A DNA stretch of 53,517 nucleotides. Origin: DASRHT01 sp035293765. GTDB taxonomy: Bacteria > Chloroflexota > Ktedonobacteria > Ktedonobacterales > Ktedonobacteraceae. Position 1 is the first letter of the stretch. Every line of letters begins with the position of its first letter. The DNA lies in assembly GCA_035293765.1 (NCBI GenBank), contig DATGMF010000092.1, positions 1-53,517 of the forward strand. Direction: 5' to 3'. Shown here piece by piece: positions 35,943 through 44,404 of this stretch. The translations under genes were made by a program, and so were the position numbers. The notes beneath the pieces are model-generated. The model was not told the origin of the DNA, ran no database searches, and was given only the letters and a program-made list of their open reading frames with translations.

Positions 35943-36800
35943 TTACCTCCTGCCTTCTTCAATCTCGCGGCCTTTGGCTTGCTGGTCGAGAAAGTGTAAG
36001 ATGCGGGCGTAGCGTGCGCGATCTTCCGGCTCAAGTACCTGGGCAAGCATTTCGCTGACCAGAGCGGGATTGCGGTTTGACTGGCGAACGAGATAATATT
36101 CTGTGTTGAGAAAGGCGGAGAGCAGACGGGCCAGGATCGGGTTATCCGTCAGGACGGCGGTGGCTTGCGCATCAGGCGGGAATGTGGCGATGAGTGCATG
36201 CGCGGTATCGGCGATGATCATCAGGAAGCGCGTTGGTGCAGAGACGTTTTCGCCAAAGAACGTAACGACCTGTCCGGTAACATCTGGCGCAGCTCCTATG
36301 CTTACAACGCGAGCCGATACCCCTCGCGCCACCGCTGCCTGGAGATCGGGGGTCAATGCTGTCAGTTCTGGCGCTGCCCCCATCAGAGCGATGCGGCGCT
36401 GTGCCTGGCGCACCAGGAGCGCGGCCCGCTTGAGAATATCATTTGTGCCGATGATGTTGCAGACAACTTCCGCCGGAGGCATCGCGGTGAGCGCATTGAG
36501 CTCCTGCTCAACCTGCTCGCAGGTGGCTTGAAATTGCGCTGAAAGCTGAGCAATCACCAGCCTGGGGGCAACCGGCTCGTACTGTTGAGGTTCGCCCGCC
36601 TCGCCGCTCAGACGGACCACCGCCGCTTTTTCCTCCAGACGGTTGAGCGTCTGATATACCATAGAACGCGGAACGCCACAGGCTGTACTGAGCTGCGAAC
36701 CGTTGAGAGGATGCTGTCGCAATAGGCCCAGATAGCACTGAGCCTCGTATTGCGTAAAGCCAAGCTGCTGCAACGTCTCGATCAGGGAATCCTGCTTCAC
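35943..36800 (-). CDS. TrmB-type winged-helix transcriptional regulator
   Basis: This 285-residue regulator begins with a winged helix: LIETLQQLGFTQYEAQCYLGLLRQHPLNGSQLSTACGVPRSMVYQTLNRLEEKAAVV. A coiled segment (ARFQATCEQVEQELNAL region) and an effector-like domain with a phospholipase-D-like core follow. It starts with GTG at 36800, with GAGGAG nine bases upstream. The next minus-strand gene, the hydrolase, follows by nine bases. The start region is covered by a perfect inverted repeat, which suggests autoregulation. Confidence 0.82.
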   Translation of the reverse strand: MKQDSLIETLQQLGFTQYEAQCYLGLLRQHPLNGSQLSTACGVPRSMVYQTLNRLEEKAAVVRLSGEAGEPQQYEPVAPRLVIAQLSAQFQATCEQVEQELNALTAMPPAEVVCNIIGTNDILKRAALLVRQAQRRIALMGAAPELTALTPDLQAAVARGVSARVVSIGAAPDVTGQVVTFFGENVSAPTRFLMIIADTAHALIATFPPDAQATAVLTDNPILARLLSAFLNTEYYLVRQSNRNPALVSEMLAQVLEPEDRARYARILHFLDQQAKGREIEEGRR

Positions 36801-36813
36801 CTGCCTGTCTCCT

Positions 36814-36875
36814 CTTCGCTATACTGTTGTTATAGTACTAACAACAGTATAGCGAAGAAGAATGAACATTGTCAA
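36814..36875 (-). promoter_or_regulatory. TrmB-hydrolase promoter with a 19-bp operator palindrome
   Basis: On the minus strand TTGACA (36870-36875), an 18-base spacer and TATACT (36846-36851). Perfect arms CTTCGCTATACTGTTGTTA (36814-36832) and its complement (36839-36857) are separated by six bases and cover the -10 box. The rest of the gap to 37101 has only a weak plus-strand frame. Confidence 0.65.
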
Positions 36876-37101
36876 CTCTTGCTTATGGCCCGCGTCCTAT
36901 CGATTACGGGAACAGCGCCGCACCAGATGTATTAGGCGAGGTGTTTGCACCCTGCGGCGCGGGAAACGGTGGCATCGCATGCTGCCACGCCTGAGTCCCG
37001 TTGTTGAGGTGATAGGCAACGAAGACAATATCGTCGTATGGGATAGTGTTTGCTTCATACCGCAAAATGTTACATTGACGCAGCTTTTACAGGTGACTTC
37101 G

Positions 37102-37965
37102 TTAGAGTTTGCGTGCGCGCAGGCCCAGAAATAGCGGGATCTCCTGATTTGCCAGCCTCGCAGCCCTCGCGTGCGCCTCCTGTTGCCCTCGTGATTGCGC
37201 CAGGTTGACTTTGTAAGTAGTAATCTCCTTCATCTGATCTATCAGCAGACCGCATGCCGATAGCGTATTGATATACTGCTGCAAGGGGCGATGGAAGCTA
37301 ATCGAGGCGCCTCTGTGCTGGCCTGGATGCTCTTTGATTGGGACGGAAAGAGGAGTCAGGTAGCGGTCAACCCGGCGGTAGTGCAGCTTGCGTTCTTCGT
37401 GCCAGCCCCAGCCGCTCTGTCTGGGCACGCGAAAGCAGGGGTGAGTCATCAGTATCACCAGGCGCCCTCCGCCGCGCAATGCCCAGGCGGCTGCCTCCAT
37501 GACCGAGGGCAGCGGGTCCATATCTTGAATGCTCAGCAGAAAAACGACGGCATCAAATTCTCCCTGCTGGATGCCCGAAGTTGTCTGAAGCCTGCGCGCA
37601 TCACCAAGAATGAAGCGGCCTGTGGTGCCATGATGTAGCCGCGCCAGGCGCAACATAGCAGGGCTGGCATCGACGCCGGTATAGCTGGCATGGGCATGAG
37701 CAATATGGGGAGCCAGCACACCCTGACCCGCACCGACATCCAGCACCTTCTCGCCGGCTTGAACCTCTAACAGATCCAGTAACGCCGGAACAGCCAGCAT
37801 GCGGTGATGCTTGCCGCCATCTTTGCCCATCCAGCCATCATACCAGTCCGCTAACGGCTCCCAACTGGTGTAGGATCTCCGTCCAACTCCCCGATCTGCT
37901 GTACTTCCTGCTTTTCGTAAACCTGCTTGATTGACGTTGCGTACATTGTGTGAACGTTTTGCCAT
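37102..37965 (-). CDS. Class I SAM-dependent methyltransferase
   Basis: This 287-residue protein has the AdoMet motif VLDVGAGQGVLAPHIA, then YTGVDASPAMLRLAR (acidic loop), GRFILGDARRLQT and DAVVFLLSIQDMDPLPSV. The late strand GGGRLVILMTHPCFRVPR is typical. About 40 N-terminal basic residues (SHNVRNVNQAGLRKAG) precede the fold. The ATG at 37965 has AAAGGAAAC upstream; a longer frame to 38118 carries a chance hydrophobic stretch over a repeat. It may methylate a small molecule; no partner gene is adjacent. Confidence 0.82.
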   Translation of the reverse strand: MAKRSHNVRNVNQAGLRKAGSTADRGVGRRSYTSWEPLADWYDGWMGKDGGKHHRMLAVPALLDLLEVQAGEKVLDVGAGQGVLAPHIAHAHASYTGVDASPAMLRLARLHHGTTGRFILGDARRLQTTSGIQQGEFDAVVFLLSIQDMDPLPSVMEAAAWALRGGGRLVILMTHPCFRVPRQSGWGWHEERKLHYRRVDRYLTPLSVPIKEHPGQHRGASISFHRPLQQYINTLSACGLLIDQMKEITTYKVNLAQSRGQQEAHARAARLANQEIPLFLGLRARKL

Positions 37966-38003
37966 CGTAATCGTTTCCTTTCTCTGGCTGCTAGCAACCG
38001 ACT

Positions 38004-38160
38004 GTAGGGGCAGGGCTGGCCCCTGCCCTGCTAGCTGTCTGAGGAAACGATAGAGCACGCTGGACGCGTAGAACCTGAGTAGCAAAAAAAATCCCCAGAC
38101 AGCGTAATACCAACACACGCTGTTGGGGTGAGCAGGGCAACCGCAAGGGATTGCCCCTAC
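38004..38160. repeat. Two family A repeats upstream of the methyltransferase
   Basis: GTAGGGGCAGGGCTGGCCCC plus TGCCCTG (38004-38030) is a near-palindrome; a second copy, AGCAGGGCAACCGCAAGGGA plus TTGCCCCTAC, is at 38131-38160. Confidence 0.7.
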
Positions 38161-38320
38161 TTCTTCGTGTTAACGAAAAAGAGGAAATGAGGTTGTCAGA
38201 TATCTATTTGGTTACTTCGACTCAAAAACAGCGCGGTTAGCATGTGTCTCTGGCCGAATCCGAGTTATACCCATTAGGGACAACCTCCTGGTAGAATGAT
38301 GAAGTACTTTTCTGACCTTG

Positions 38321-38350
38321 AGTATAACAAAGCCTTATCAGACATGTCAA
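38321..38350 (-). promoter_or_regulatory. Minus-strand sigma70-like promoter toward the methyltransferase
   Basis: TTGACA (38345-38350), an 18-base spacer and TATACT (38321-38326) on the minus strand. The -35 overlaps the end of the degenerate HicB/DinB gene. The start codon is about 355 bases away. Confidence 0.45.
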
Positions 38351-38632
38351 TCCGTCGAAGGCTGGAGCTGCCGGGCGATGGCCTGCATCCAGGGATAATG
38401 GTCTCGCGAATGTTCGGTCATACGGCGTAATGTCTTAGCCACGGTCCACTTTGCTTCTCTGTCGAGAAAAAATCGTGTGTTGCTTTAACCCGCGGAGATG
38501 CTCGGCAATTGCCTCTGGCGCTTGCTGGATAGCCTCTTCAGTGGTCGGGGCAGCCGAGAGATAGCCAGGCAATTCTCGAAAACTGACCAGGCTCTCACGC
38601 GGCCATTCTTCAATCAGTGCGTAGAAATTCAT
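38347..38632 (-). pseudogene. Remnant of a HicB-like/DinB-like fusion gene
   Basis: The intact frame (38435-38632, 65 residues) starts MNFYALIEEWPRESLVSFRE with GGTGGAGG upstream and has a HicB-like fold through AEHLRGLKQH. After a run of six T the frame is lost and ends at 38435. In the next frame the sequence reads on as DREAKWTVAKTLRRMTEHSR and HYPWMQAIARQL to a stop at 38347-38349, which looks like the end of a DinB-like domain. The middle of the second domain is missing, so a deletion plus a frameshift is likely. Confidence 0.55.
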
Positions 38633-38689
38633 GTTTTGATTTTCCTCCACCTGGCATGAAGGCAGCCACACAGTATACAGAAGCCGTCG

Positions 38690-39670
38690 TCACTTAATCA
38701 CCACAGGATTGACCGGTGAGCCGCTGGCATTCTTGAACTTGATGGGGGCAGCGACGTAGAGGAAGGTGTACTGCTGATCCTCAGCGCAGGATTGCCCCAG
38801 CTCTTCCAGGTCGCAAATCTCGTTGAGGCAGATGCCCAGATTGCGCATTAATGCCGCATGCAAGGGCATAGCCACGCCGCTCTCTTTGTGCAGCGTCGTC
38901 TCGTTGGCGATGGTATCGGTGCATAACACCGGAATCTCCATCTCGTGGAACCAGTCCACCAGCTCTTTGCTATAGTTCAAGCCGGGTTCGATGAAAGGCT
39001 CTTCGTAGAATTTGGCCGCGCCCTCTTTGAAGAAACGCGTCAGGAAGCCCGTTCTGAGAATGAGAATATCGTGTTTCTCAATCGTGACTCCCTGCTGTTG
39101 CGCCACCGCAAGCAATTCTGGCAGGTTAATCTCTTCGCCCTTTTGCAGCGCCTCCACGCCGCGCGCCCGCGCCACGTCGAGCAGGATGCCGCGCCCAACA
39201 ACGCCGCGCTGAGCAATCGGGTACGCGCTGGCCTTTTCCAGTCCGCCGGTCGTGGTCATGGCGTCGTAGCCATTCCAGATTTTATCATCGTACCACGCGT
39301 GACCGAGCGCATCATATTGGGTTGAGCCTTGCAGGAACATCACCACGAAGTCGTCGGCGAACTCCAGCCCCTCGTGCGTATTGCGCGCCTTGCCGGTGGC
39401 ATAGTGACTCTTATCGCGCGTCATCATACGGCGAGCTGGAGAGCGTCCAGGCCACACCGGATCGCCGCCTCGATTGCCTATAGCCATGCCAAGCGTGATA
39501 ACCCTGCCCTGTCTCACGCTCATAATGCCGCGCATAACCTCTGCCGGAGTCAAAAAATTGAGAGAGCCAACCTCATCATCATCTCCCCAGCGTCCCCAAT
39601 TGGTGGGCGCGTCGGCAAGCAGATCGTGAATGCTCATCGGCTTCGGCCTGGGTGCGCTCTGGTCCGTCAT
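38690..39670 (-). CDS. Cyclase-family (PF04199-type) metal hydrolase
   Basis: This 326-residue protein belongs to the family that includes kynurenine formamidase. The motif GSTQYDALGHAWYD is the family's HxGTHxDxPxH in a variant with Gln for the second His; a later His occurs at TTLHKESGVAMPLHAALMRN. WGRWGDDDEVGSLNFLTPAEV is the usual N-terminal stretch. The ATG at 39670 is eight bases from AAGGAG and is preferred to 39697. Related proteins act on lactones, formamides or cyclic amides; the substrate here is unknown. Confidence 0.82.
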   Translation of the reverse strand: MTDQSAPRPKPMSIHDLLADAPTNWGRWGDDDEVGSLNFLTPAEVMRGIMSVRQGRVITLGMAIGNRGGDPVWPGRSPARRMMTRDKSHYATGKARNTHEGLEFADDFVVMFLQGSTQYDALGHAWYDDKIWNGYDAMTTTGGLEKASAYPIAQRGVVGRGILLDVARARGVEALQKGEEINLPELLAVAQQQGVTIEKHDILILRTGFLTRFFKEGAAKFYEEPFIEPGLNYSKELVDWFHEMEIPVLCTDTIANETTLHKESGVAMPLHAALMRNLGICLNEICDLEELGQSCAEDQQYTFLYVAAPIKFKNASGSPVNPVVIK

Positions 39671-39846
39671 GGTGCATGCTCCTTCACTGTGAGTCAACCT
39701 TCATTACTATGCTCGCAGTATCGCACATTCAGGGAGTGGTGAACAAGATATTGCCAGGAGCCTGAGGGCTTACGAATCGCCGGCTATACTGTTATACTGA
39801 CAGACGATAAGATCCATTCTAGTTCACAATGCTATGAGGAGAAGCG

Positions 39847-39963
39847 ATGGAGCGGATCGCCAACGATGATCCCCAGACCGAAAAAATGGCTGATGGGGTC
39901 TTAGAACAGCTATGCCATTCGTTACAGTTGCTTGCATCACCTGCTCAAGCTCAGCTTAGCCAT
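39847..39963 (+). pseudogene. Possible 5' remnant of a small gene
   Basis: An ATG at 39847 with GAGGAG five to seven bases upstream opens a frame MERIANDDPQTEK, then VLEQLCHSLQLLASPAQAQL. It continues to 40155, but from 39964 it is antisense to the PAP2-like gene and low-complexity. Tandem TATACTG boxes at about 39786-39800 could be -10 elements. It may be a truncated gene; evidence is thin. Confidence 0.25.
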
Positions 39964-40611
39964 CTACATCCCGCGTATCTTAAAAGTGACTATCGGCAGA
40001 ATGATGCTAGCGATGGAGCCGACGACGACCTGAGCGATGGTGTGGCGGCGCAGCACGACCCGCGACCAGCTCACCAGCACGACCAGCACATAGGCGGGCA
40101 GCACGATAGAGCCGTAGAGGCTGGTCAGGATAGTAACGGCTCCGGCAAGCGATGAGGCGTGAATGCTGATCTTCCACCAGAGCGTGGTCACCATCATCAT
40201 GACGCCACTGATAGTCGTGATCAGCAAGAGCGTTTGCAGATTTTTGGGCCCGTGCGCGAATGTAAGGATCAGCAAACCTATCGTGGTTGAGACGATGCCG
40301 AATAAAAATGGACCCGCGCGCTGCGTACGCAGACTTAAATCTATGTCAGTATATTTGCCGCTGCGTACTCCGATGAGGATGTAGATCATGGGGCCGAAAC
40401 TGAGAAAAAAGAGGGTGATGATGGCATAGCCCAGCGCGTTCAATGTGTTGGTCGAGCGATACAGGGCGACCAGGACCACCAGTGGCAGTGATACAGCAAC
40501 GGGAGAAAGGATCGTTGATACTTGTCGCGCAAATTGTATACGAAAAGCTCTGGATAGCTCGGGCTGCATCATATCCTGTTCATTCTGGTTCAGGGCAAAT
40601 TGATCTGACAT
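39964..40611 (-). CDS. PAP2-like phosphatase-superfamily membrane protein
   Basis: This 215-residue integral membrane protein has about six hydrophobic segments, including SPVAVSLPLVVLVALY and GYAIITLFFLSFGPMIYILIG. The C-terminal third resembles PAP2: KISIHASSLAGA takes the place of the PSGH motif and SRVVLRRHTIAQVVVG matches SRxxxxxHxxxDV. The usual Lys/Arg-rich first motif is not clear, so activity is uncertain. It begins ten bases after murI ends on the same strand. It may be a lipid phosphatase or an inactive relative. Confidence 0.7.
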   Translation of the reverse strand: MSDQFALNQNEQDMMQPELSRAFRIQFARQVSTILSPVAVSLPLVVLVALYRSTNTLNALGYAIITLFFLSFGPMIYILIGVRSGKYTDIDLSLRTQRAGPFLFGIVSTTIGLLILTFAHGPKNLQTLLLITTISGVMMMVTTLWWKISIHASSLAGAVTILTSLYGSIVLPAYVLVVLVSWSRVVLRRHTIAQVVVGSIASIILPIVTFKIRGM

Positions 40612-40620
40612 GTCTCTCCC

Positions 40621-41445
40621 TTATAAACTGGCATGTCGGGCAATTACAGGATAGCCAAACAGTCTGGTGGCGATTTCGCCGAAAGACTCGGCATCGCCGC
40701 TGCTCCAGACCTGTAATGTACCCTGGAAGCCAGGTTGAGTATCAGCCGCACGAAGAAGGTTGGCGCTCTCTAAAATGGTTCTGGTGCGCCGCGCAATGGC
40801 GGAGCCACTATCGATGACCTGTACATCCGGTCCCACGACGCGCTCAATGGCCGGACGCAGGGCGGGGAAGTGCGTACAACCAAGCACAAGCACGTCGATA
40901 TCGCGTTGCAGTAAGGGTTGCAGAGCGTGACGTAACGTTGCCTCAACAGCCGGACCATCGAACTGGCCCTGCTCGGCCAGCGTTACCAGCTCGGGACAGC
41001 CAGCCGTGTACACCTCGTTGCCGTTGGCAAAATCGGCGATGAGCTGTCGCAGATACGCTGCCTGAGCTGCTTGATTGGTTGCGATAACGCCGATGCGTCC
41101 GCGTTTCGTCACCCGGGCAGCAGGCTTCACCGACGGTACGACGCCGATAAACGGAATGCTATATGTTGCGCGCAGGGCGTTAAGCGCCGCCTGTGATGCG
41201 GTATTGCAGGCTACGACGATCAATTTCGCCCCTTGCTCGATCAGAAAGCGGCAGTTGATAATGGATAGCTCCGCGATCTCGGCCTCGCTGCGCATGCCGT
41301 AAGGGCAGTGGGCCGTATCTCCTAAGTAGACATAATTTTCTAATGGTAATGCTTTGCGTATCTCTGCCAGGATAGTCAGCCCTCCCACTCCTGAGTCAAA
41401 GACTCCCACCGGTGACTCTGCGCTTATTTCGTGCTCCGAAGCCAT
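40621..41445 (-). CDS. murI: Glutamate racemase
   Basis: This 274-residue enzyme makes D-glutamate for peptidoglycan. The two catalytic cysteines are C80 in VVACNTASQAAL and C190 in VLVLGCTHFPAL; D17 in GVFDSGVGGLTIL and H192 are also conserved. DTAHCPYGMRSEAEI is another hallmark. The ATG at 41445 was taken, though a TTG at 41457 closer to GGGGAG is possible; neither spacing is ideal. It is followed by the PAP2-like gene. Confidence 0.92.
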   Translation of the reverse strand: MASEHEISAESPVGVFDSGVGGLTILAEIRKALPLENYVYLGDTAHCPYGMRSEAEIAELSIINCRFLIEQGAKLIVVACNTASQAALNALRATYSIPFIGVVPSVKPAARVTKRGRIGVIATNQAAQAAYLRQLIADFANGNEVYTAGCPELVTLAEQGQFDGPAVEATLRHALQPLLQRDIDVLVLGCTHFPALRPAIERVVGPDVQVIDSGSAIARRTRTILESANLLRAADTQPGFQGTLQVWSSGDAESFGEIATRLFGYPVIARHASL

Positions 41446-41481
41446 GCTGCTGTCCAACTTCTCCCCTGTCTTATATTTCGA

Positions 41482-41676
41482 TAGGGCAACCGCGAGGGAT
41501 TGCCCCTACTCATTCCATTCATCCTGCCGTCCCGACCCGATTGATCGCGTCCGGTTGACCGCCCTGCCGCCTCCATCATCGTGCCACGCCTGGAGGGGTG
41601 CCCTGCGGCGGTGCCCCCGATGATCTTGCCCAACGCGGGATCGGATGGGTAGGGGCAATGCCTTGCGCTTGCCCTG
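41482..41676. repeat. Family A and B repeats in a 260-base gap
   Basis: Family A copies occur at 41482-41509 (ending GATTGCCCCTAC) and 41649-41676 (GTAGGGGCAATGCCTTGCGC). A family B unit at 41528-41560 is the reverse complement of 19591-19623 over 33 bases. A GC-rich stretch CCCTGCGGCGGTGCC links them and also recurs near 19550. Confidence 0.75.
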
Positions 41677-41724
41677 TCCGCCTGCGATGACTTTGCCCTA
41701 CGCATCTATCATTTCCTGCGTATA

Positions 41725-43392
41725 TTACTCAACACTGCTAAACGCTCGCTGCTCTCCGAAGACGCTGCGCAAGCTGTCGCTGATCTCGCCCAGAGTCGCA
41801 TAGGCTTCAACAGCATCAACGATCAGCGGGACGAGATTTTTCGTACCGGTTGCGCCCTCTTTGAGCGCTTCCAGTTTCTGTCCCACCAGTGCGTTATCGC
41901 GGCGCTGGCGCAGGGCTGCTAGCTTTGCAGCCTGCCTGCGGCCTATTGCAGGATCGACGCGCAACAGCTCGGGACGCTCTTCCTGCTCCGCCACGAAGCG
42001 ATTGACGCCGACGACGATTGAGCGTTCGTGCTCTAAAGCCATCTGGTACTCGTAGGCAGCCTGCTCGATCTCGGACTGGATAAAGCCGCGTTCGATGGCG
42101 CGGACGCTGCCGCCAAGCGCGTCGATCTGTTCGATGTATTTCCAGGCTCGCTCCTCAATCGCATTGGTCAGCGACTCGATATAATACGAGCCTGCCAGCG
42201 GATCGACGACCTCGGCAACGCCGGTCTCGTAGGCGAGGATCTGCTGCGTACGTAGCGCCACGCGGGCGGCATCCTCCGTTGGCAGGGAAAGCGCCTCGTC
42301 CTTCGAGTTGGTGTGCAGCGATTGCGTGCCTCCCAGGACGGCTGCCAGCGCCTGGTACGCGGTACGCACAATATTATTATCCGGCTGCTGCGCGGTCAGG
42401 GTCGAACCGGCTGTTTGCGTGTGGAAACGCAGCATCATTGAGCGCGGATCTTGCGCGTGGAAGCGGTCGCGCATAATCCGCGCCCACATGCGACGAGCGG
42501 CGCGGAACTTGGCAACTTCTTCAAGCAGATTATTATGGCTATTGAAGAAAAAGGAGAGCTGGCCCGCGAACCTGTCCACATTCAGTCCGGCATCAAGCGC
42601 GGCCTGCACATAGCTGATAGCATTGGAGAGCGTGAACGCCACCTCTTGCACGGCGGTTGAGCCAGCTTCGCGGATATGATAGCCGCTGATGCTGATGGTA
42701 TTCCAGCGTGGCAGGTGTTCCGCGCAATACTGGAACATATCGGTAATGATGCGCATCGAATGCTCTGGCGGGTAGATATAGGTGCCGCGCGCGGTGTACT
42801 CTTTCAAAATATCATTCTGTACCGTGCCGGAAAGCTTGCGTATCTCCACCCCTTGCTTTTTCGCGACCGCGATGTAGAGCGAGAGCAGAATGCTGGCCGT
42901 TGCGTTAATCGTCATCGAGGTGCTGATGCGGTCGAGCGGCAGACCGTTGAGCAGCGTTTCCATATCTTCCAGACTGGAGATAGAGACGCCGACCTTCCCT
43001 ACTTCCCCTTCGGATATGGGATGGTCCGCGTCGTAGCCCATCTGGGTGGGTAGATCGAAGGCGACCGAGAGGCCCGTCGTGCCCTGTGAGAGCAGGAAAT
43101 GATAGCGTTTATTCGACTCTTCTGCCGTTCCAAAGCCCGCGTACTGCCGCATCGTCCATAGGCGCGAGCGGTACATACCTGGCTGAACGCCCCGAGTGAA
43201 GGGGAACTCGCCGGGGTAGCCTAGCTTTTCGTGGGGATCGAAAGCGTGTAAATCTTCCTCAGTAGCCAGGTCTGGAACTTCTATCCCTGAGCTTGTGGCA
43301 AAGCGTGGTTGTCGTTCTGCGGTTCTCTCGCGAGCGGTTCGTGCCGTCGTATTACGCCATTCTTCAGCGTTCTTGCTCATGTGCAGATCCAT
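41725..43392 (-). CDS. Methylmalonyl-CoA mutase, large chain (TIM-barrel part)
   Basis: This 555-residue protein interconverts methylmalonyl-CoA and succinyl-CoA in partnership with a separate cobalamin-binding subunit. It shows GMYRSRLWTMRQYAGFGTAE, the CoA tunnel of the barrel, SISGYHIREAGSTAVQEVAF, and YQALAAVLGGTQSLHTNS. It ends at the barrel, so it lacks the B12-binding C-terminal domain (DxHxxG) seen in fused mutases; no small subunit is in this window. AAAGGAGG is seven bases before the ATG. The epimerase gene at 18163 completes the pathway. A LacI-type palindrome lies 89 bases upstream of its start. Confidence 0.88.
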   Translation of the reverse strand: MDLHMSKNAEEWRNTTARTARERTAERQPRFATSSGIEVPDLATEEDLHAFDPHEKLGYPGEFPFTRGVQPGMYRSRLWTMRQYAGFGTAEESNKRYHFLLSQGTTGLSVAFDLPTQMGYDADHPISEGEVGKVGVSISSLEDMETLLNGLPLDRISTSMTINATASILLSLYIAVAKKQGVEIRKLSGTVQNDILKEYTARGTYIYPPEHSMRIITDMFQYCAEHLPRWNTISISGYHIREAGSTAVQEVAFTLSNAISYVQAALDAGLNVDRFAGQLSFFFNSHNNLLEEVAKFRAARRMWARIMRDRFHAQDPRSMMLRFHTQTAGSTLTAQQPDNNIVRTAYQALAAVLGGTQSLHTNSKDEALSLPTEDAARVALRTQQILAYETGVAEVVDPLAGSYYIESLTNAIEERAWKYIEQIDALGGSVRAIERGFIQSEIEQAAYEYQMALEHERSIVVGVNRFVAEQEERPELLRVDPAIGRRQAAKLAALRQRRDNALVGQKLEALKEGATGTKNLVPLIVDAVEAYATLGEISDSLRSVFGEQRAFSSVE

Positions 43393-43480
43393 AAACGCTT
43401 CCTCCTTTACGTACAACGGAATTATAGCATAAAAGGGAGCAACCATCCGAATCTGAGCACGCAACGCTCCAGTTGGAGCT

Positions 43481-43512
43481 AGATCTTTGTGAGAGCGCTC
43501 TCACAAAGATCT
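43481..43512. promoter_or_regulatory. Perfect 32-bp palindrome, LacI-type operator
   Basis: AGATCTTTGTGAGAGC is immediately followed by its complement, a loopless 16-bp inverted repeat. The core GTGAGAGCGCTCTCAC, with a central CG, is characteristic of LacI/GalR-family operators. It lies between the divergent mutase and globin genes. No LacI-type gene is in this window. Confidence 0.7.
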
Positions 43513-43553
43513 CCTGCAAAGAGCTAGAAAATCTAAAACTCATAAAGTATCAA

Positions 43554-43583
43554 TTGCGTATTTAAATATTTTAATGATATAAT
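43554..43583 (+). promoter_or_regulatory. Extended -10 promoter before the globin gene
   Basis: TTGCGT (43554-43559) with an 18-base spacer and TATAAT (43578-43583) preceded by TGA, giving TGATATAAT. The leader is about 145 bases, and CCTCT (43704-43708) can pair with AGAGG (43723-43727), which overlaps the Shine-Dalgarno GAGGAG. Confidence 0.45.
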
Positions 43584-43734
43584 TCATTTCACGAGTACTC
43601 ATTCATGGACATACAGTTTCTTTCTGATAAATCACTGGCATCCTTATTAACACGAAAATGAACATTTCGTAGCTAACGCGATCTGCAAGTTTTAATGGGT
43701 ATGCCTCTTTTGGGGCTTTTTCAGAGGAGAAAGT

Positions 43735-44376
43735 ATGGATAAGGTAGAGCTTATCCCGCAGCGGACACCCAATGGAGAACGTCTTATCGTAGATGATAGT
43801 GAATGGTTAACAGAATGGGAACGCATCGACCGCCAGGTCTTTATCCTTTCCGATGGGTATCGAAGTGTTGAACGTATTGCAATGCTCTTACATCGGCCTG
43901 CTGATGCTATCCTTGAGACTTGTCGCGCCTTAACTGTCAGCGGACGCATTAGCCTGAAGGATAAGCAAAAAACGTTGATTATGGACGCGCAATTGCTCAA
44001 AATCAGCTTCGAAAGTATTCCTGATCTAGCACTATTTGCTCATCAATTTTATGGGCTGCTCTTCAATACTTTTCCTGATGCTCGCCCCCTCTTTGCTCGT
44101 ACAGATTGGAAAAAACAGTATCACTTATTGATGGCAACGATAGCCACCGTTGTCAACGGAGTGGAACGAGGAGCTAATCTGATGCCTACCCTCCACAAAT
44201 TGGGTGAGAAGCATAGTCACTTTGGAGCAAAACCTGAGCATTATCCTATCGTGGGCGCGTGTCTGGTTACGACCTTTAAGCGAACTCTCGGCGGCCATTT
44301 TTCCCAGGAAATGCAGGATGCCTGGACGACTGCCCTCGAAATTATCAGTACAGAGATGATCAGGGGCGCGGCCTAG
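43735..44376 (+). CDS. Single-domain globin with an extra N-terminal domain
   Basis: This 213-residue protein has a flavohaemoglobin-type globin domain from about residue 84: LLKISFESIPDLALFAHQFYGLLFNTFP with the B10 tyrosine likely Y106, and LGEKHSHFGAKPEHYPIVG with the proximal haem His at H160. It lacks a reductase domain. The first 80 residues (ERLIVDDSEWLTEWERIDRQ onward, then VFILSDGYRSVERIAMLL) look like a small winged-helix/PqqD-like fold. GAGGAGAAAGT precedes the ATG. Such globins bind oxygen or nitric oxide; the N-terminal part suggests a sensing role, which is inference. It is divergent from the mutase. Confidence 0.8.
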   Translation: MDKVELIPQRTPNGERLIVDDSEWLTEWERIDRQVFILSDGYRSVERIAMLLHRPADAILETCRALTVSGRISLKDKQKTLIMDAQLLKISFESIPDLALFAHQFYGLLFNTFPDARPLFARTDWKKQYHLLMATIATVVNGVERGANLMPTLHKLGEKHSHFGAKPEHYPIVGACLVTTFKRTLGGHFSQEMQDAWTTALEIISTEMIRGAA

Positions 44377-44382
44377 AGGCCG
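44369..44382. terminator. Small hairpin at the globin stop codon
   Basis: CGGCC and GGCCG (44369-44373, 44378-44382) enclose the TAGA that holds the stop codon. The stem is short and lacks a T-run, so termination is uncertain. Confidence 0.3.
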
Positions 44383-44404
44383 TAATTGGAGAAGGTGAGA
44401 GTCT

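Noticed and set aside
36862..37134. Plus-strand 90-residue frame upstream of the TrmB operon
   Set aside because: It overlaps the minus-strand -35 box and the methyltransferase end, has arginine-rich low-complexity translation and no family features.
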